NCBI GenBank assembly: GCA_928721915.1
Contig: CAKMVZ010000001.1
Location: forward strand, 310,001 to 374,000
Source: an uncultured Clostridia bacterium
GTDB taxonomy: Bacteria > Bacillota > Clostridia > TANB77 > CAG-508
Direction of reading: 5' to 3'
DNA: 64,000 bases
In this document: positions 26,728-36,886 of the stretch, one piece after another
Position numbering within the stretch: position 1 is the stretch's first letter
Layout of the letters: each line of letters opens with the position of its first letter
Program-made: the position numbers and the translations under genes
Notes under the pieces: generated by a model
Database searches by the model: none
What the model was told of the DNA's origin: nothing
Seen by the model: only the letters and a program-made list of their open reading frames with translations

Positions 26728-26952
26728 ATGCCAGATTTAGAGAATTTTCAGAAAGTAGAAAGAACTACCTTGACAATGGAAGAAGTGGCTGAATATTTAG
26801 GGATTTCTTATTGGTTAGTGGGACAGCTAGTGAGAAAAAATGAGTTACCTCATTTCAGAGTGGGTGGGAGAATCTTGTTCAGAAAAAAAGTTATTGATAA
26901 TTTTATGGAAGAACAAGAAAAATTAGCTTTTGATAAGCTATATTCTAAATAA
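26728..26952 (+). CDS. Excisionase-family helix-turn-helix protein
   Basis: 74 residues from the ATG at 26728, which follows AGGAGGTG; the frame extends 5' through the promoter and is not coding there. The sequence MEEVAEYLGISYWLVGQLVRKNELPHFRVGGRILFRK is a typical HTH_17/excisionase-family winged helix. Being far from int, it may regulate genes rather than excision; a second Xis-like gene sits next to int at 44635. It is the last gene before the defence cargo. Confidence 0.8.
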   Translation: MPDLENFQKVERTTLTMEEVAEYLGISYWLVGQLVRKNELPHFRVGGRILFRKKVIDNFMEEQEKLAFDKLYSK

Positions 26953-27050
26953 CATTATTTTTATATCAAAATTGGGGAATATGATATAAATTGGAAATAA
27001 TATTATTTTAATTAAGTGAAAAAGTAATTTTGTGAAAATTGGGAAAAGAC

Positions 27051-27077
27051 AATACCAGTATGTAATTTACTGGTATT
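27051..27077. terminator. Hairpin upstream of the HIRAN gene
   Basis: Perfect 10-base stem AATACCAGTA (27051-27060) and TACTGGTATT (27068-27077) with a 7-base loop. The T run is weak, so it may be a terminator or a protein-binding site in the 259-base gap between the HTH gene and the HIRAN gene. The rest of that gap is AT-rich and shows nothing else I can name. Confidence 0.45.
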
Positions 27078-27211
27078 AAAATTATATTATAAAAAACATT
27101 ATATCTTTACAGTATATATCTATATAAATGGACAAAAGTTGAGAAATTAATAAAAATATGATATAAAAAGGAAAAGAGATTTTAAAGATATAGTAAAAAA
27201 GGTGAATGAAT

Positions 27212-30200
27212 ATGTATGTTGAACATTTGATAGTTAAGAATAGTAAACTTAGTGAATGTTTAGAAGAGTACTTGAAAAATTTTAAAAAAAAGATTGGCTT
27301 TAAATGTTGTGATGAAAAAGGCAGAATATATATTTGTAATGAAAAACAAGAGGGAATATACAAAAAAAACAAAAAAATCGCTAATGAATTTTACAAGGCT
27401 ATTCTAATGAATGATTTTATAGAATGCAGATATATGATTTTAGAAAATAAACAAGAAAAGAATATTAATGCGAATAAGATGGAATGTAATAATATTTATG
27501 ATGCATTAAAAACAATAATAATTTATTTTGAAAAGATATTTGAAACAGAAATAAATGTAGAGATTCAAGATTATATTGAAGAAACGATGAAAGTTATAAA
27601 TACATTTTATGCAAATGAAGAAAACAAAAAAATATCAAAAGTATATTATAAAGGCATAAGTAAAAATAAAGAATTAGTAATAGATGATGAGTGCTATGAC
27701 GAATTTAATATAGATAAATTTGATAAGGAATATATTTTAGATACTAGCATAGATATGTTATCAAATTATACTTATAAAAAGTCGGAAGAATTTAAAGAAG
27801 TACAAAAAAAATCATTGATTCAAAAATTACCAGAAATATTACAACGAAGCAATAGAAAAAATTTAAGGGTTAAATGTACTGATTTATCTGGTAGAAGAAA
27901 AAATAATTTAAACATTCAAGTTGGAGATGAAGTTTTTATACAAAAAGATATAAATAATAAATATGATAACAATGCAATAGAAATATTTTCAAAAAATACA
28001 GGTGATTCTATAGGATATATACCTGCTGAAAATGCTTACGAATTATCAAATATGTTAGATAAAATTAAAATAGTTGGAGAAATTACAAGTATAAAAAATT
28101 ACAAAATAAGTGGAGATAAAATAGATAGACCAGTAATTTATGTAATGTTATATATTATGGAAAATAGAAAACAAAATACAAAAAATAATGAACAAACGAA
28201 AAAGAAAATTAACAATAGTGTAAAAATGATAAAAGAGAATAAATCAGAAAAAGAAGAAAAAATAAATTTTGAGACTTCAAAACAATTAAAAACTATTGAA
28301 GAAAAAATGTATAATGAAGTAAATTATAATGGAGAACTAAAAAATGAAAGTAAACAAATAAGTCAATCTAGTATGCATATAGATATAAAAAGTGATGACT
28401 ATGCAACAAAAGATACAAATCAAAAAGAGTTTAATAAAGTTATAAATAAAGAGGAAAATAATCAATTAATAAAATATTTTAGCGATAACAAATTTAATAT
28501 TTTAAAAAACATAATTTGCATAAACTCATGGAATAGATTAGATGATATCAATCTAGAAGAAATAAAAAAAATAAAAGGAATTGGAAATAAAAAAGTAAAA
28601 GAAATAGAAGATAGAATTATTGAAATAAAAAACAGTAACCAATTATATATGTCCTCAATAGACGAAATTTATTCTGATAGTAAATTTGAAAAATTCAGAG
28701 AAATAGCTAGAAAAAAGAATTGGAAAGAAATAAATGATATTGAAATTGACGAATTAAAAGAAATTAAAGGATTAGGAGCAAAAAGAATTTTACAAATAAT
28801 TAGTTGTGCAAAAGATCATGGGCAGGAAATTAAACAAGAAAAGGATTATAGTAAGCAATTAAAAAGAATAATAATAGACATGAATATAGATTCTATATAC
28901 AAAGATCAACTTTATAATAATAGTTGTGTAAAAGAACTAAATTGTAGCTATGATGAACTTGAACATAGTATCAGAACTTTAATAGAGCAAAAATTTATAT
29001 ATGTTGATGAAAATATAATTTACAGAATATATGAAAAGTTAGAAAATGCAGTAGATAAATATTTGAAAAAAGAGCAACATAAAGATATATTTATAAAGAT
29101 GTTATTAAAAGAGAATACTTTAGCAAAAGTGGGAGAGGAATATGGGCTTTCTAGAGAAAGAATAAGACAGATAAATGCTAAAGCTTGGAGACTAATACCT
29201 AAAACGTTACTAGAAGATAAGTATAAAGATATTTTTTTAGAGTATGAATGGAACAGAGAATTGTTTTGTAAAGTGTTTAAAGAAAATGAGATAGTTTACG
29301 GATATTTAGAAAGTAAATATTATAAAACTGGAATGAAAAGAAAAGATATATATGAGATTTTAGACACTGAAATGTTAAATAAAGAACAAAAAGAAATAAT
29401 AAAAAGCAATATTAAGTATATTTATTATAATAATAATTTAATAAAAGAATCAAAAATAGAATTAATATTAGAAATTCTAAGAGAAGAAGGAAAACAAATA
29501 AGTATTAATGAGTTAGTAAAAAAATATAACGAAATTATTGTAAAATATAATTTTACAAATCTTGAAAAAATTGAAAATATAAGAAATATAGAGTCTATTA
29601 TTGCAAGAAATAACAATGTAATTGCGTCAAATAAAAAAAGATATAGATATTATAATTATAATAAAATAAACCAAGAACAATTACAGAAATTAAATGAGAT
29701 GATGAATTTAAAAAATGGAGCATATTATACAACATTGTTTTATGAGAATAACAAAGAATTAATGTCAGAAATAGAGATTGAGGATGAATTTGAATTATAT
29801 AATTTATTGAAAAAAATTATTAATAATAAAAAAATAGTATTTCAAGGAATGCCTATAATATTGATAGGATATGAGAATAAGGAAGACTTTTACATAGAGA
29901 AAATAAAAGAGCTATCTCCTATAAAAGTAATTGATTTTGTGAATTTACTAAATAGAGAATATGGACATAGAATAGATTCTACTTTATCATATATATCTGC
30001 TACTTTTTATAATTATATAACAAATGGAATATTAGATATATATGATTTGAAATTTACAAATGAAGAGTTTGAAATAATTAATAATTATAAGAAAAAGAGT
30101 ATTTATAGCATTGATGAAATGAAAAGATTATTGGAAAATCTACTAGGAAAAGATTGCAGTAAATATGTGAAGACAATAAATATGGAACCGCTAGGATACA

Positions 30201-30661
30201 AAATAAGAGGAAATTATATTATAAATGAAGCTATATACGAAATAGAAAATAATAAAGAAAACGAAAGTATTGATGATTCTGATGATGATTATAATTTTAT
30301 AAAATGTTTTGAATATTTAGAAAAAATATATGGATATGGAATACGAAAAAATTTTGACGAAAGTAAAAGTAGTGAATTTTTAAAGAGATTTGATAATGTT
30401 TTAGCTACACTAACACCTCTTGAGAAAGACATAATAATATATAGATATGGTTTAAAAGACGGAATAACACATACGACTGAAGAAACATCTAATAAAATAG
30501 GAATAGTAGCTAGTAGTACTGTTAGTGCGATGGAAAAAAGAATTGCTATAAAATTAAAAGATAAAAATAGAACTAGAATTTTAAGGAGTTATTTGAAATT
30601 TAATAGTGATGAAAATACAGATATGTCAAGTTATATATTAAATTTGATGAATGACTTATAG
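27212..30661 (+). CDS. HIRAN, helix-hairpin-helix and sigma-region-4-like multidomain protein
   Basis: About 1149 residues (ATG at 27212 with AAAGGTG 7 bases upstream; ATG at 27206 is an alternative). Using residue numbers from 27206: HIRAN domain at about 217-301 (KYDNNAIEIF, SIGYIPAENAYEL), helix-hairpin-helix motifs at about 450-475 (IKGIGNKKVKEIE) and 515-535 (IKGLGAKRILQI), a sigma-70 region-4-like helix-turn-helix at 636-662 (VGEEYGLSRERIRQINAKA), and a second at 1069-1118 (LTPLEKDIIIYRYGL). HIRAN and HhH modules bind DNA ends or damaged DNA; region 4 contacts promoters. No nuclease or helicase motif is visible. It lies just upstream of the phosphorothioation-like operon and could regulate or assist it. 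Confidence 0.7.
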   Translation: MYVEHLIVKNSKLSECLEEYLKNFKKKIGFKCCDEKGRIYICNEKQEGIYKKNKKIANEFYKAILMNDFIECRYMILENKQEKNINANKMECNNIYDALKTIIIYFEKIFETEINVEIQDYIEETMKVINTFYANEENKKISKVYYKGISKNKELVIDDECYDEFNIDKFDKEYILDTSIDMLSNYTYKKSEEFKEVQKKSLIQKLPEILQRSNRKNLRVKCTDLSGRRKNNLNIQVGDEVFIQKDINNKYDNNAIEIFSKNTGDSIGYIPAENAYELSNMLDKIKIVGEITSIKNYKISGDKIDRPVIYVMLYIMENRKQNTKNNEQTKKKINNSVKMIKENKSEKEEKINFETSKQLKTIEEKMYNEVNYNGELKNESKQISQSSMHIDIKSDDYATKDTNQKEFNKVINKEENNQLIKYFSDNKFNILKNIICINSWNRLDDINLEEIKKIKGIGNKKVKEIEDRIIEIKNSNQLYMSSIDEIYSDSKFEKFREIARKKNWKEINDIEIDELKEIKGLGAKRILQIISCAKDHGQEIKQEKDYSKQLKRIIIDMNIDSIYKDQLYNNSCVKELNCSYDELEHSIRTLIEQKFIYVDENIIYRIYEKLENAVDKYLKKEQHKDIFIKMLLKENTLAKVGEEYGLSRERIRQINAKAWRLIPKTLLEDKYKDIFLEYEWNRELFCKVFKENEIVYGYLESKYYKTGMKRKDIYEILDTEMLNKEQKEIIKSNIKYIYYNNNLIKESKIELILEILREEGKQISINELVKKYNEIIVKYNFTNLEKIENIRNIESIIARNNNVIASNKKRYRYYNYNKINQEQLQKLNEMMNLKNGAYYTTLFYENNKELMSEIEIEDEFELYNLLKKIINNKKIVFQGMPIILIGYENKEDFYIEKIKELSPIKVIDFVNLLNREYGHRIDSTLSYISATFYNYITNGILDIYDLKFTNEEFEIINNYKKKSIYSIDEMKRLLENLLGKDCSKYVKTINMEPLGYKIRGNYIINEAIYEIENNKENESIDDSDDDYNFIKCFEYLEKIYGYGIRKNFDESKSSEFLKRFDNVLATLTPLEKDIIIYRYGLKDGITHTTEETSNKIGIVASSTVSAMEKRIAIKLKDKNRTRILRSYLKFNSDENTDMSSYILNLMNDL

Positions 30662-30726
30662 GGATAGAAAATATTCTATCTCTATTTTTATGGATAAACT
30701 TTATTATTTTATAAAGTTTATCCATA
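30661..30726. terminator. Tandem hairpins between HIRAN gene and defence operon
   Basis: First hairpin: GATAGA (30663-30668) with TCTATC (30675-30680) and a T run, a forward terminator. Second: a perfect 14-base stem TATGGATAAACTTT (30689-30702) and AAAGTTTATCCATA (30713-30726) with A/T runs on both sides. The second may act as a terminator in both directions or as an operator ahead of the operon starting at 30796. Confidence 0.65.
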
Positions 30727-30795
30727 AAAAGTATTGTAATAAAAATTGAAATATACTATAATATAATAAAAATATTAATAGGATGAGAGATTTAG

Positions 30796-32532
30796 ATGTT
30801 AAAGTATAAATGTGAAAATTGTAACGGAATAGAGTGCGAAACAAGTATTTGCCCTATTTGTAGTAATAAAACGAAACTTATAGAGACGAAAATATTTTGG
30901 TGTGATAATTGTAATGTGCCTAATTTTGAGGAAAAATGTAGTTGCTGTGGAGAAAAAGGACATTATATTGGTACAGATATTAGACCTGTTTTCCCGGAAG
31001 AAAGATTAATGATTGAAATCATATTAAAAAAAGAATTTGAATTTTGTAATTCATCTGTATGGAATACGACGGGAAATAATTATATAGTAGATGGAAAAAA
31101 AATAAAATTTTCAGTTAAGGATACTGTTAATAATATAAATGTGAATGAATTAAGAAGAAAGATAACTGAATTAAAGAAAGAAAATATAAAGTATGAAAAA
31201 AATTTCTACGAAAATAAATATATAAAAACTTTTATTCAAACAAATAGAGATAGATTAAACGAAATAACTAATGAAGCAATTTCTTATATACAAAAAAGTG
31301 TAAAAAATAACCAAAATTGTGATATGTTTGTTTCTTTTAGTGGAGGAAAAGATTCTACCGTAACTAGCGATATAACAATGAGAGCATTAGGAAGAGAAGA
31401 TATTATCCATATTTATGGAGATACAACACTAGAATATTTTACAACAAAAGAATATATTAAGAGATTCAAAGAAAAACATAAGCTGACGCCAATGTTAGTT
31501 GCCCAAAATAAGGAACAAGATTTTAATGAACTATGCAAAATTATTGGTCCTCCAAGTCGAATGATGAGATGGTGCTGTACAATCTTTAAAACAGGTGCTA
31601 TAACTAGAAAAATAGAAGCTACTTTTAAAGATTCACAAAATATTTTAGCTTTTCAAGGAATAAGAAGAAGTGAATCAACAGCAAGAAGCAAATATGACAG
31701 GGAAAGTAGAGAGTCAAAAATTGCAAAACAAATTGCTATAGCACCAATTATTGATTGGCTAGAATTTGATGTTTGGCTATATATATTATCAAATAACATT
31801 GATTTTAATGATGCATATAGATATGGTTATTCAAGAGTAGGATGTTGGTGTTGTCCTAATAATAGTTCGTGGTCTGAATTCCTTTCAGAATTATACATGA
31901 AAGATAAATATGATAAATTTCATAATGTTTTATTAGACTTTGCTAAAGAGATAGGAAAACCAGATCCAATAGAATATGTGAAAGAAGGAGGTTGGAAAGC
32001 TAGACAAGGGGGAAATGGACTAGATTTCAGTAAAAATGTAATTGTTGAAGTAAAACCTTGTGCATTAATTGAAGATACATATAATTTTGATCTAAATAGA
32101 CCAATTGATTCAAATCTATATGAATTATTCAAACCTTTTGGACAAGTTAATTTTTCTATTGGAAATAAAAGATTAAATGAAGTTTATGTATTAAATAAAA
32201 AGACAAATGTGCCATTGCTGAAACTTACAGGAAAGATAGGACAAAATAATTTAAAAGTTACTATTTTAGGAAAAGAAGGACCTTTTAAAGAAAATAAGAA
32301 AGCAGAAATGTTAATAAGAAATCAGATAACAAAATTTCAAACTTGCATAGGATGCTTGGCGTGTGAAAGTCAGTGTAAGTACAATGCGATAAAAATATTT
32401 AATATAGGAAAAAGAGAATATATTGATTATAAAATTGATTCATCTAAATGTGTTGGATGTCTAAACTGTGTAACACATTTTTCTGGTGGATGTTATATGA
32501 AAAAAATATTGAGAACAAAAAAAGGAGAATAA
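30796..32532 (+). CDS. sspD-like: PAPS reductase-like sulfurtransferase, DndC/SspD-type, with zinc ribbons and ferredoxin domain
   Basis: 578 residues. Residues 1-55 hold two CxxC zinc-ribbon pairs. The ATP-pyrophosphatase/PAPS reductase core has SGGKDS near residue 180, RMMRWCCTIFK near 255, and GIRRSES near 288. Further cysteines (VGCWCCPNNSSW) lie near 349, and a C-terminal ferredoxin-like region carries CIGCLACESQC near 516 and CVGCLNC near 551. DndC and SspD adenylate the DNA backbone and pass sulfur into it. The fused ferredoxin suggests built-in electron supply. First gene of an eight-gene operon. Confidence 0.8.
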   Translation: MLKYKCENCNGIECETSICPICSNKTKLIETKIFWCDNCNVPNFEEKCSCCGEKGHYIGTDIRPVFPEERLMIEIILKKEFEFCNSSVWNTTGNNYIVDGKKIKFSVKDTVNNINVNELRRKITELKKENIKYEKNFYENKYIKTFIQTNRDRLNEITNEAISYIQKSVKNNQNCDMFVSFSGGKDSTVTSDITMRALGREDIIHIYGDTTLEYFTTKEYIKRFKEKHKLTPMLVAQNKEQDFNELCKIIGPPSRMMRWCCTIFKTGAITRKIEATFKDSQNILAFQGIRRSESTARSKYDRESRESKIAKQIAIAPIIDWLEFDVWLYILSNNIDFNDAYRYGYSRVGCWCCPNNSSWSEFLSELYMKDKYDKFHNVLLDFAKEIGKPDPIEYVKEGGWKARQGGNGLDFSKNVIVEVKPCALIEDTYNFDLNRPIDSNLYELFKPFGQVNFSIGNKRLNEVYVLNKKTNVPLLKLTGKIGQNNLKVTILGKEGPFKENKKAEMLIRNQITKFQTCIGCLACESQCKYNAIKIFNIGKREYIDYKIDSSKCVGCLNCVTHFSGGCYMKKILRTKKGE

Positions 32533-32533
32533 A

Positions 32534-33391
32534 ATGAGTGAAAAAGTAAAACTAAAAGGTCATGAGAGTTTTTCAATAAGAGAAGGATGGATTACTAAAG
32601 GATTAATAGAAGTTAAAAATAATGGAAAATTATTTAGTGAAAAGGATGTAACAGATATTTTGGGAATAGGAACTAATATGGTTAAATCATTAAAATATTG
32701 GTTAATAACTGCTAATCTGATTGAAGAAGAAAAAAAATGTTTTTATAGATTGACAGAACTTGGAGAATTAATATATAAATTTGATCCTTACATAGAAGAT
32801 ATTTTTACTATTTACATGATTCATATTCAAATATGTACTAATACAAATAAAGCATTAATTTGGAGCATATTTTATAATTACTGTAATATGAAAGAATTTT
32901 CTAAGAGAGATTTAATAGAACAAATTGAATATTACTTAAATATTAATAATTATGAATATAATGAAAAAATGTTGATTGATGAAATTAATATACTACTTAA
33001 AACATATACGAATGAAGAAAAAGAAGATAATCCAGAAAATAATTTTATATGTCCATTAACAGAACTAAATTTAATAAAAAAAGTAAAAAAAGATTTATAT
33101 TATAGAAATAGTGCTGATATGGATAAATTAAATATGTATATTGTTTATTATTTGATTTGTAAACAGGCAGGAAAAGAAATTAGTATTAATATTGATGAAA
33201 TATTAAAAGGAAAAAATAGTGCAGGAAAATTATTGAATATATCTAAGTCAGAATTAAATTTGTATTTAGATATGCTTAAAAGAGAAAAATGCATAACGAT
33301 TAACAAGACAGCTGGATTAAATATGGTTTATATTCATAAAAAGTATGAATTAAATAAAATATTTGATTTATACTTTGGAGAGGAGATATAG
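32534..33391 (+). CDS. sspB-like: DUF4007 protein, SspB-like
   Basis: 285 residues beginning GHESFSIREGWITKGLIEV, then LGIGTNMVKSLKYWL, LTELGELIYKFDPYIED and a helical C-terminal half. These are hallmarks of DUF4007, a family that neighbours PAPS reductase and phosphorothioation genes. I recall that SspB, the nickase of SspABCD, is of this kind; this link is from memory. It starts 1 base after the sspD-like stop, and the ribosome site of the next gene is in its 3' end. Confidence 0.75.
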   Translation: MSEKVKLKGHESFSIREGWITKGLIEVKNNGKLFSEKDVTDILGIGTNMVKSLKYWLITANLIEEEKKCFYRLTELGELIYKFDPYIEDIFTIYMIHIQICTNTNKALIWSIFYNYCNMKEFSKRDLIEQIEYYLNINNYEYNEKMLIDEINILLKTYTNEEKEDNPENNFICPLTELNLIKKVKKDLYYRNSADMDKLNMYIVYYLICKQAGKEISINIDEILKGKNSAGKLLNISKSELNLYLDMLKREKCITINKTAGLNMVYIHKKYELNKIFDLYFGEEI

Positions 33392-33392
33392 A

Positions 33393-36300
33393 GTGAAATA
33401 TAGTGATATTATAAGCATAAATGAAAATTTTCAATATTCTATAAATTTACAATTTGATTTGAATAACATAAATAAAATAAAAGAATATATTCCTACAAAG
33501 GATAGTTGTCAAGTATTAAATAAGTATTATGATAGTATATTAGGAAGTTATAGCAAAGCTACAACTTTAGTTGGACCTTATGGAAAAGGAAAATCACATT
33601 TACTTCTAGTATTATTAATGCTTTTAAATGATTATGAAAAAAGTGATGAGGATTTAATTAATAATTTAATAGAAAAAATCAAAAAAATTGATACTGAATT
33701 AGCAACTAAAATAGACTATGTAAGAAATAAAAAAATGAAATATATGCCAGTTATAATTAATAGCAATTATAATGATATGAATCAAGCATTCTTATTAGCT
33801 ATAACAGAAGCCTTAGAAAGAGAAAATTTAAGTGATTTAGTCATAGATACATATTTTAGTGTTGCTCTTAAAATTATTGAAAAATGGGAAAAAGAAAATT
33901 ATAAAGAAGTAATAATTAAATTTGAAAAATGTTTAAAAGAACAAAACATGACATTAGAAGTCCTAAAAAGGAAATTATCTACATTTGAAGAAGAAGGATA
34001 TAAAATATTTAAAAATGTATATAGTTGCATTATGCATGGTATGGAATTTAATCCTTTAATCAATAGTGATATTATAAAATATTATAAAGATATTAATTAT
34101 AAAATATGTGAAAAAGGATACAATGGAATTGTAATTGTTTTTGATGAGTTTAGTAAGTTTCTTGAATCTATAAACAATGGGAATATGATGAAAGACCTAA
34201 AATTATTACAAGATTTTGCAGAACTTGCTTCAAGAACAGGTAAAAGTGAGCAAATTATTTTATCATGTATTACACATAAAACTATAAATGAATATACAAA
34301 AAATATAAAAGACAATAAAGTAAATGCATTTAAAACGGTTGAGGGAAGATTTAAAGAAATATTTTTTAATAAAAATATTGAGCAAAATTATGATATAATT
34401 TCTCAAACAATAAAAAAGAAAAAAAATTTTTTAGAAAAATATGAAAAAACATATCAAGAAAATAAATTATTTTATAAAGAATTATCAGAGATATCATTTA
34501 TTCAAATTGATAAATATGAAGAAACTTTATTTAAAGGATGTTTTCCATTAAATCCAATTACAGTTTTTGCTTTGATAGAAATAAGTGAAAAAATTGCACA
34601 AAACGAAAGAACACTATTTACTTTTTTAACAGATGATGATTCTAATAGTTTTAAACATTTTATAAGAAATAATTCAGAAGGGCTATTTAATATAGATAAA
34701 ATATATGATTATTTTGTTAATTCATTTAGAAAAGACGAAGAAGATCTTATTAAAAATATTTGGATAAAATCACAAAATGCTTTGAACAGGACTAGTATAG
34801 ATCTTGAAGAAAAAATTATAAAAGCAATAGCTATAATTGAGATGATAAATGATTTTGAAACAATAGTTCCTAATTTAAAATATATATCATTATCACTAAA
34901 TGAAAGTGAGAAAAGTATAAAAAAATGTTTAGATAATTTAAAAAATAATGGAATAATAAAATTTAAAAAGATAACTCAATCTTATGATTTTTCATCAGTA
35001 TATAATAGTGAAGCAATTAAAGAAATAAACAGACTAGTGAATTCAAAATTTGTTAATATAAATGAAAGGAAAACATTGGAGAAAATTATTAATCTTGGAT
35101 ATGTTATACCTAGACGATATAATCAAGATTATAAAATGACAAGATTTTTTAAAAATATATTTTTAATAGATGAGGAAGTAAACAATCTATCTTCGTTTAA
35201 TACAATACTAGATGAAAGTGGAGCAGATGGAGTAGTAATTACATTATTAAGAAAAGATACACAAATTGATATATTTAATAAAATTGCAACAATAAATAAT
35301 GAATTAGTTTTAATTAAAGATTCAGATAAAGAGTTAAGTACAGAAATTAGACAAAGTTTAAGAGAATATGAAGCAATAGAATATATGAAAAAAATAAATG
35401 ATTATGAAGAAGAAATAAAAAAAGAATTAGAGTTTATTGAACAAGATACTATTGAAATAATAGAAAGAGAGATTGAAGAAATAACAGGATTAGAAAATTG
35501 CAAAATATACTATAGAAATAAAACTTATTCAAATATAAAAAATATAAGTGGACTAATTTCAGATATATGTGAGAAGGTATATAGTGAAACACCAATTATT
35601 AATAATGAAATGATAAATAAAAATACTATTTCTGCTCCAATTGTAAAAGCAAGAAATATTGTTATTGAAACAGTATTAAATAAAAATGAGGGATTAATTA
35701 AAAGTACTACAAGCGCTGAAGCTACGATATTTAAAGCAATAGTTGAAAAAAAGGACAAGAAAGATGTAGATAAAGTTTTAAAAATATTAAAAGATTTTAT
35801 AAAAAACTCAAATAATAAAAATAATTTTGAAATAATACTAAGTAAATTATATGCTAAGCCATTTGGAATAAGAAAAGGAATAATGCCAATTTTAATTTCA
35901 TTAGCCTTAGAAGAATATATTGATAATGTAATTTTGTATTATGAAACAAAAGAAATAGAAATAGATGCGATTAATATTACTAAAATAGTTGATGCTCCAG
36001 AAAAATATTACATAAGTATAGAGGAAGGAACTAATGAGAAAATTGAGTATGTAAAAGACTTACTTAATATATTTAGTATTGAAAAGAGTTCTAATCAAAG
36101 AAATGATATAAAAAATATTATTTCTGAAATGAAAAAATGGGTATTAGCTTTACCAAGAGTTATAAGAGAAATGGTGGAAACAAATGAAATAATAAATGAT
36201 AAAAGTTATATAGATTTTAAAAATTATATTTTAAAAAGTGATATAAACAATAATGAATTTTTATTTAAAAAACTAAAAGAAATTTTCAGAACAGAGGATT

Positions 36301-36872
36301 ATAAAATAATAATAAAAAAAATAACAGAAATGAAGCAAGAATTTGATAATTATCTAGATAAATACTCAATTATTTTAATTAGTAAGACAAAAGAAATATT
36401 CGAACATAAGTCAAAAAAATCATTATTTAATATTTTAAGAGATTGGTATAAAAATTTAGATAAGAATGCTAAAAATAGTGTTGTGAGTTTACAGACAAAG
36501 CAATTATTTGAATATGCCAGAGATTTAAATAATTATAATGAAGCAGAAATAGTACAAAATATTTCACTGATATTATTTGGATTTTACATAAACGATTGGC
36601 AAGATGATACAGAAGATAACTATTTAGAAGCATTAAGGAAAATTCTTATAGAAGTTGAAAATTTAAAAAATATAGATAAAGAAGAGCAAGAAGTAGTTGA
36701 AATATCTAATGGAAAAGAGAAAATAAAAAAATATATAAATTGTTCTGAAATATCTCAAATAGGAAGGACACTAAAAAATAATATAGAAGATTCACTTGAT
36801 GAATATGGAAGTTCAGTTTCAGAAAGTGAAAAAATAAAGATATTGATGGAACTTATAAAAAAATATATGTGA
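33393..36872 (+). CDS. sspC-like: Large P-loop ATPase, SspC/BrxC-like
   Basis: 1159 residues from the GTG at 33393, which follows GAGGAG by 8 bases; the frame extends into the previous gene without a ribosome site. Walker A GPYGKGKSHL is near residue 60 and Walker B IVIVFDEFSKFL near 245, giving the AAA-type ATPase shape shared by SspC, BrxC/PglY and DUF6079 proteins. The C-terminal two thirds are helical and charged. In SspABCD the ATPase drives insertion of sulfur. Overlap with the next gene is limited to the ATG-TGA junction. Confidence 0.75.
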   Translation: MKYSDIISINENFQYSINLQFDLNNINKIKEYIPTKDSCQVLNKYYDSILGSYSKATTLVGPYGKGKSHLLLVLLMLLNDYEKSDEDLINNLIEKIKKIDTELATKIDYVRNKKMKYMPVIINSNYNDMNQAFLLAITEALERENLSDLVIDTYFSVALKIIEKWEKENYKEVIIKFEKCLKEQNMTLEVLKRKLSTFEEEGYKIFKNVYSCIMHGMEFNPLINSDIIKYYKDINYKICEKGYNGIVIVFDEFSKFLESINNGNMMKDLKLLQDFAELASRTGKSEQIILSCITHKTINEYTKNIKDNKVNAFKTVEGRFKEIFFNKNIEQNYDIISQTIKKKKNFLEKYEKTYQENKLFYKELSEISFIQIDKYEETLFKGCFPLNPITVFALIEISEKIAQNERTLFTFLTDDDSNSFKHFIRNNSEGLFNIDKIYDYFVNSFRKDEEDLIKNIWIKSQNALNRTSIDLEEKIIKAIAIIEMINDFETIVPNLKYISLSLNESEKSIKKCLDNLKNNGIIKFKKITQSYDFSSVYNSEAIKEINRLVNSKFVNINERKTLEKIINLGYVIPRRYNQDYKMTRFFKNIFLIDEEVNNLSSFNTILDESGADGVVITLLRKDTQIDIFNKIATINNELVLIKDSDKELSTEIRQSLREYEAIEYMKKINDYEEEIKKELEFIEQDTIEIIEREIEEITGLENCKIYYRNKTYSNIKNISGLISDICEKVYSETPIINNEMINKNTISAPIVKARNIVIETVLNKNEGLIKSTTSAEATIFKAIVEKKDKKDVDKVLKILKDFIKNSNNKNNFEIILSKLYAKPFGIRKGIMPILISLALEEYIDNVILYYETKEIEIDAINITKIVDAPEKYYISIEEGTNEKIEYVKDLLNIFSIEKSSNQRNDIKNIISEMKKWVLALPRVIREMVETNEIINDKSYIDFKNYILKSDINNNEFLFKKLKEIFRTEDYKIIIKKITEMKQEFDNYLDKYSIILISKTKEIFEHKSKKSLFNILRDWYKNLDKNAKNSVVSLQTKQLFEYARDLNNYNEAEIVQNISLILFGFYINDWQDDTEDNYLEALRKILIEVENLKNIDKEEQEVVEISNGKEKIKKYINCSEISQIGRTLKNNIEDSLDEYGSSVSESEKIKILMELIKKYM

Positions 36873-36886
36873 AAGAGGAACAAAAA

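Noticed and set aside
30796..36872. BREX type 4 (BrxP PAPS-reductase) locus
   Set aside because: The PAPS reductase and BrxC-like ATPase could suggest it, but no PglZ or BrxL is encoded, and a cysteine desulfurase and DUF4007 protein are.
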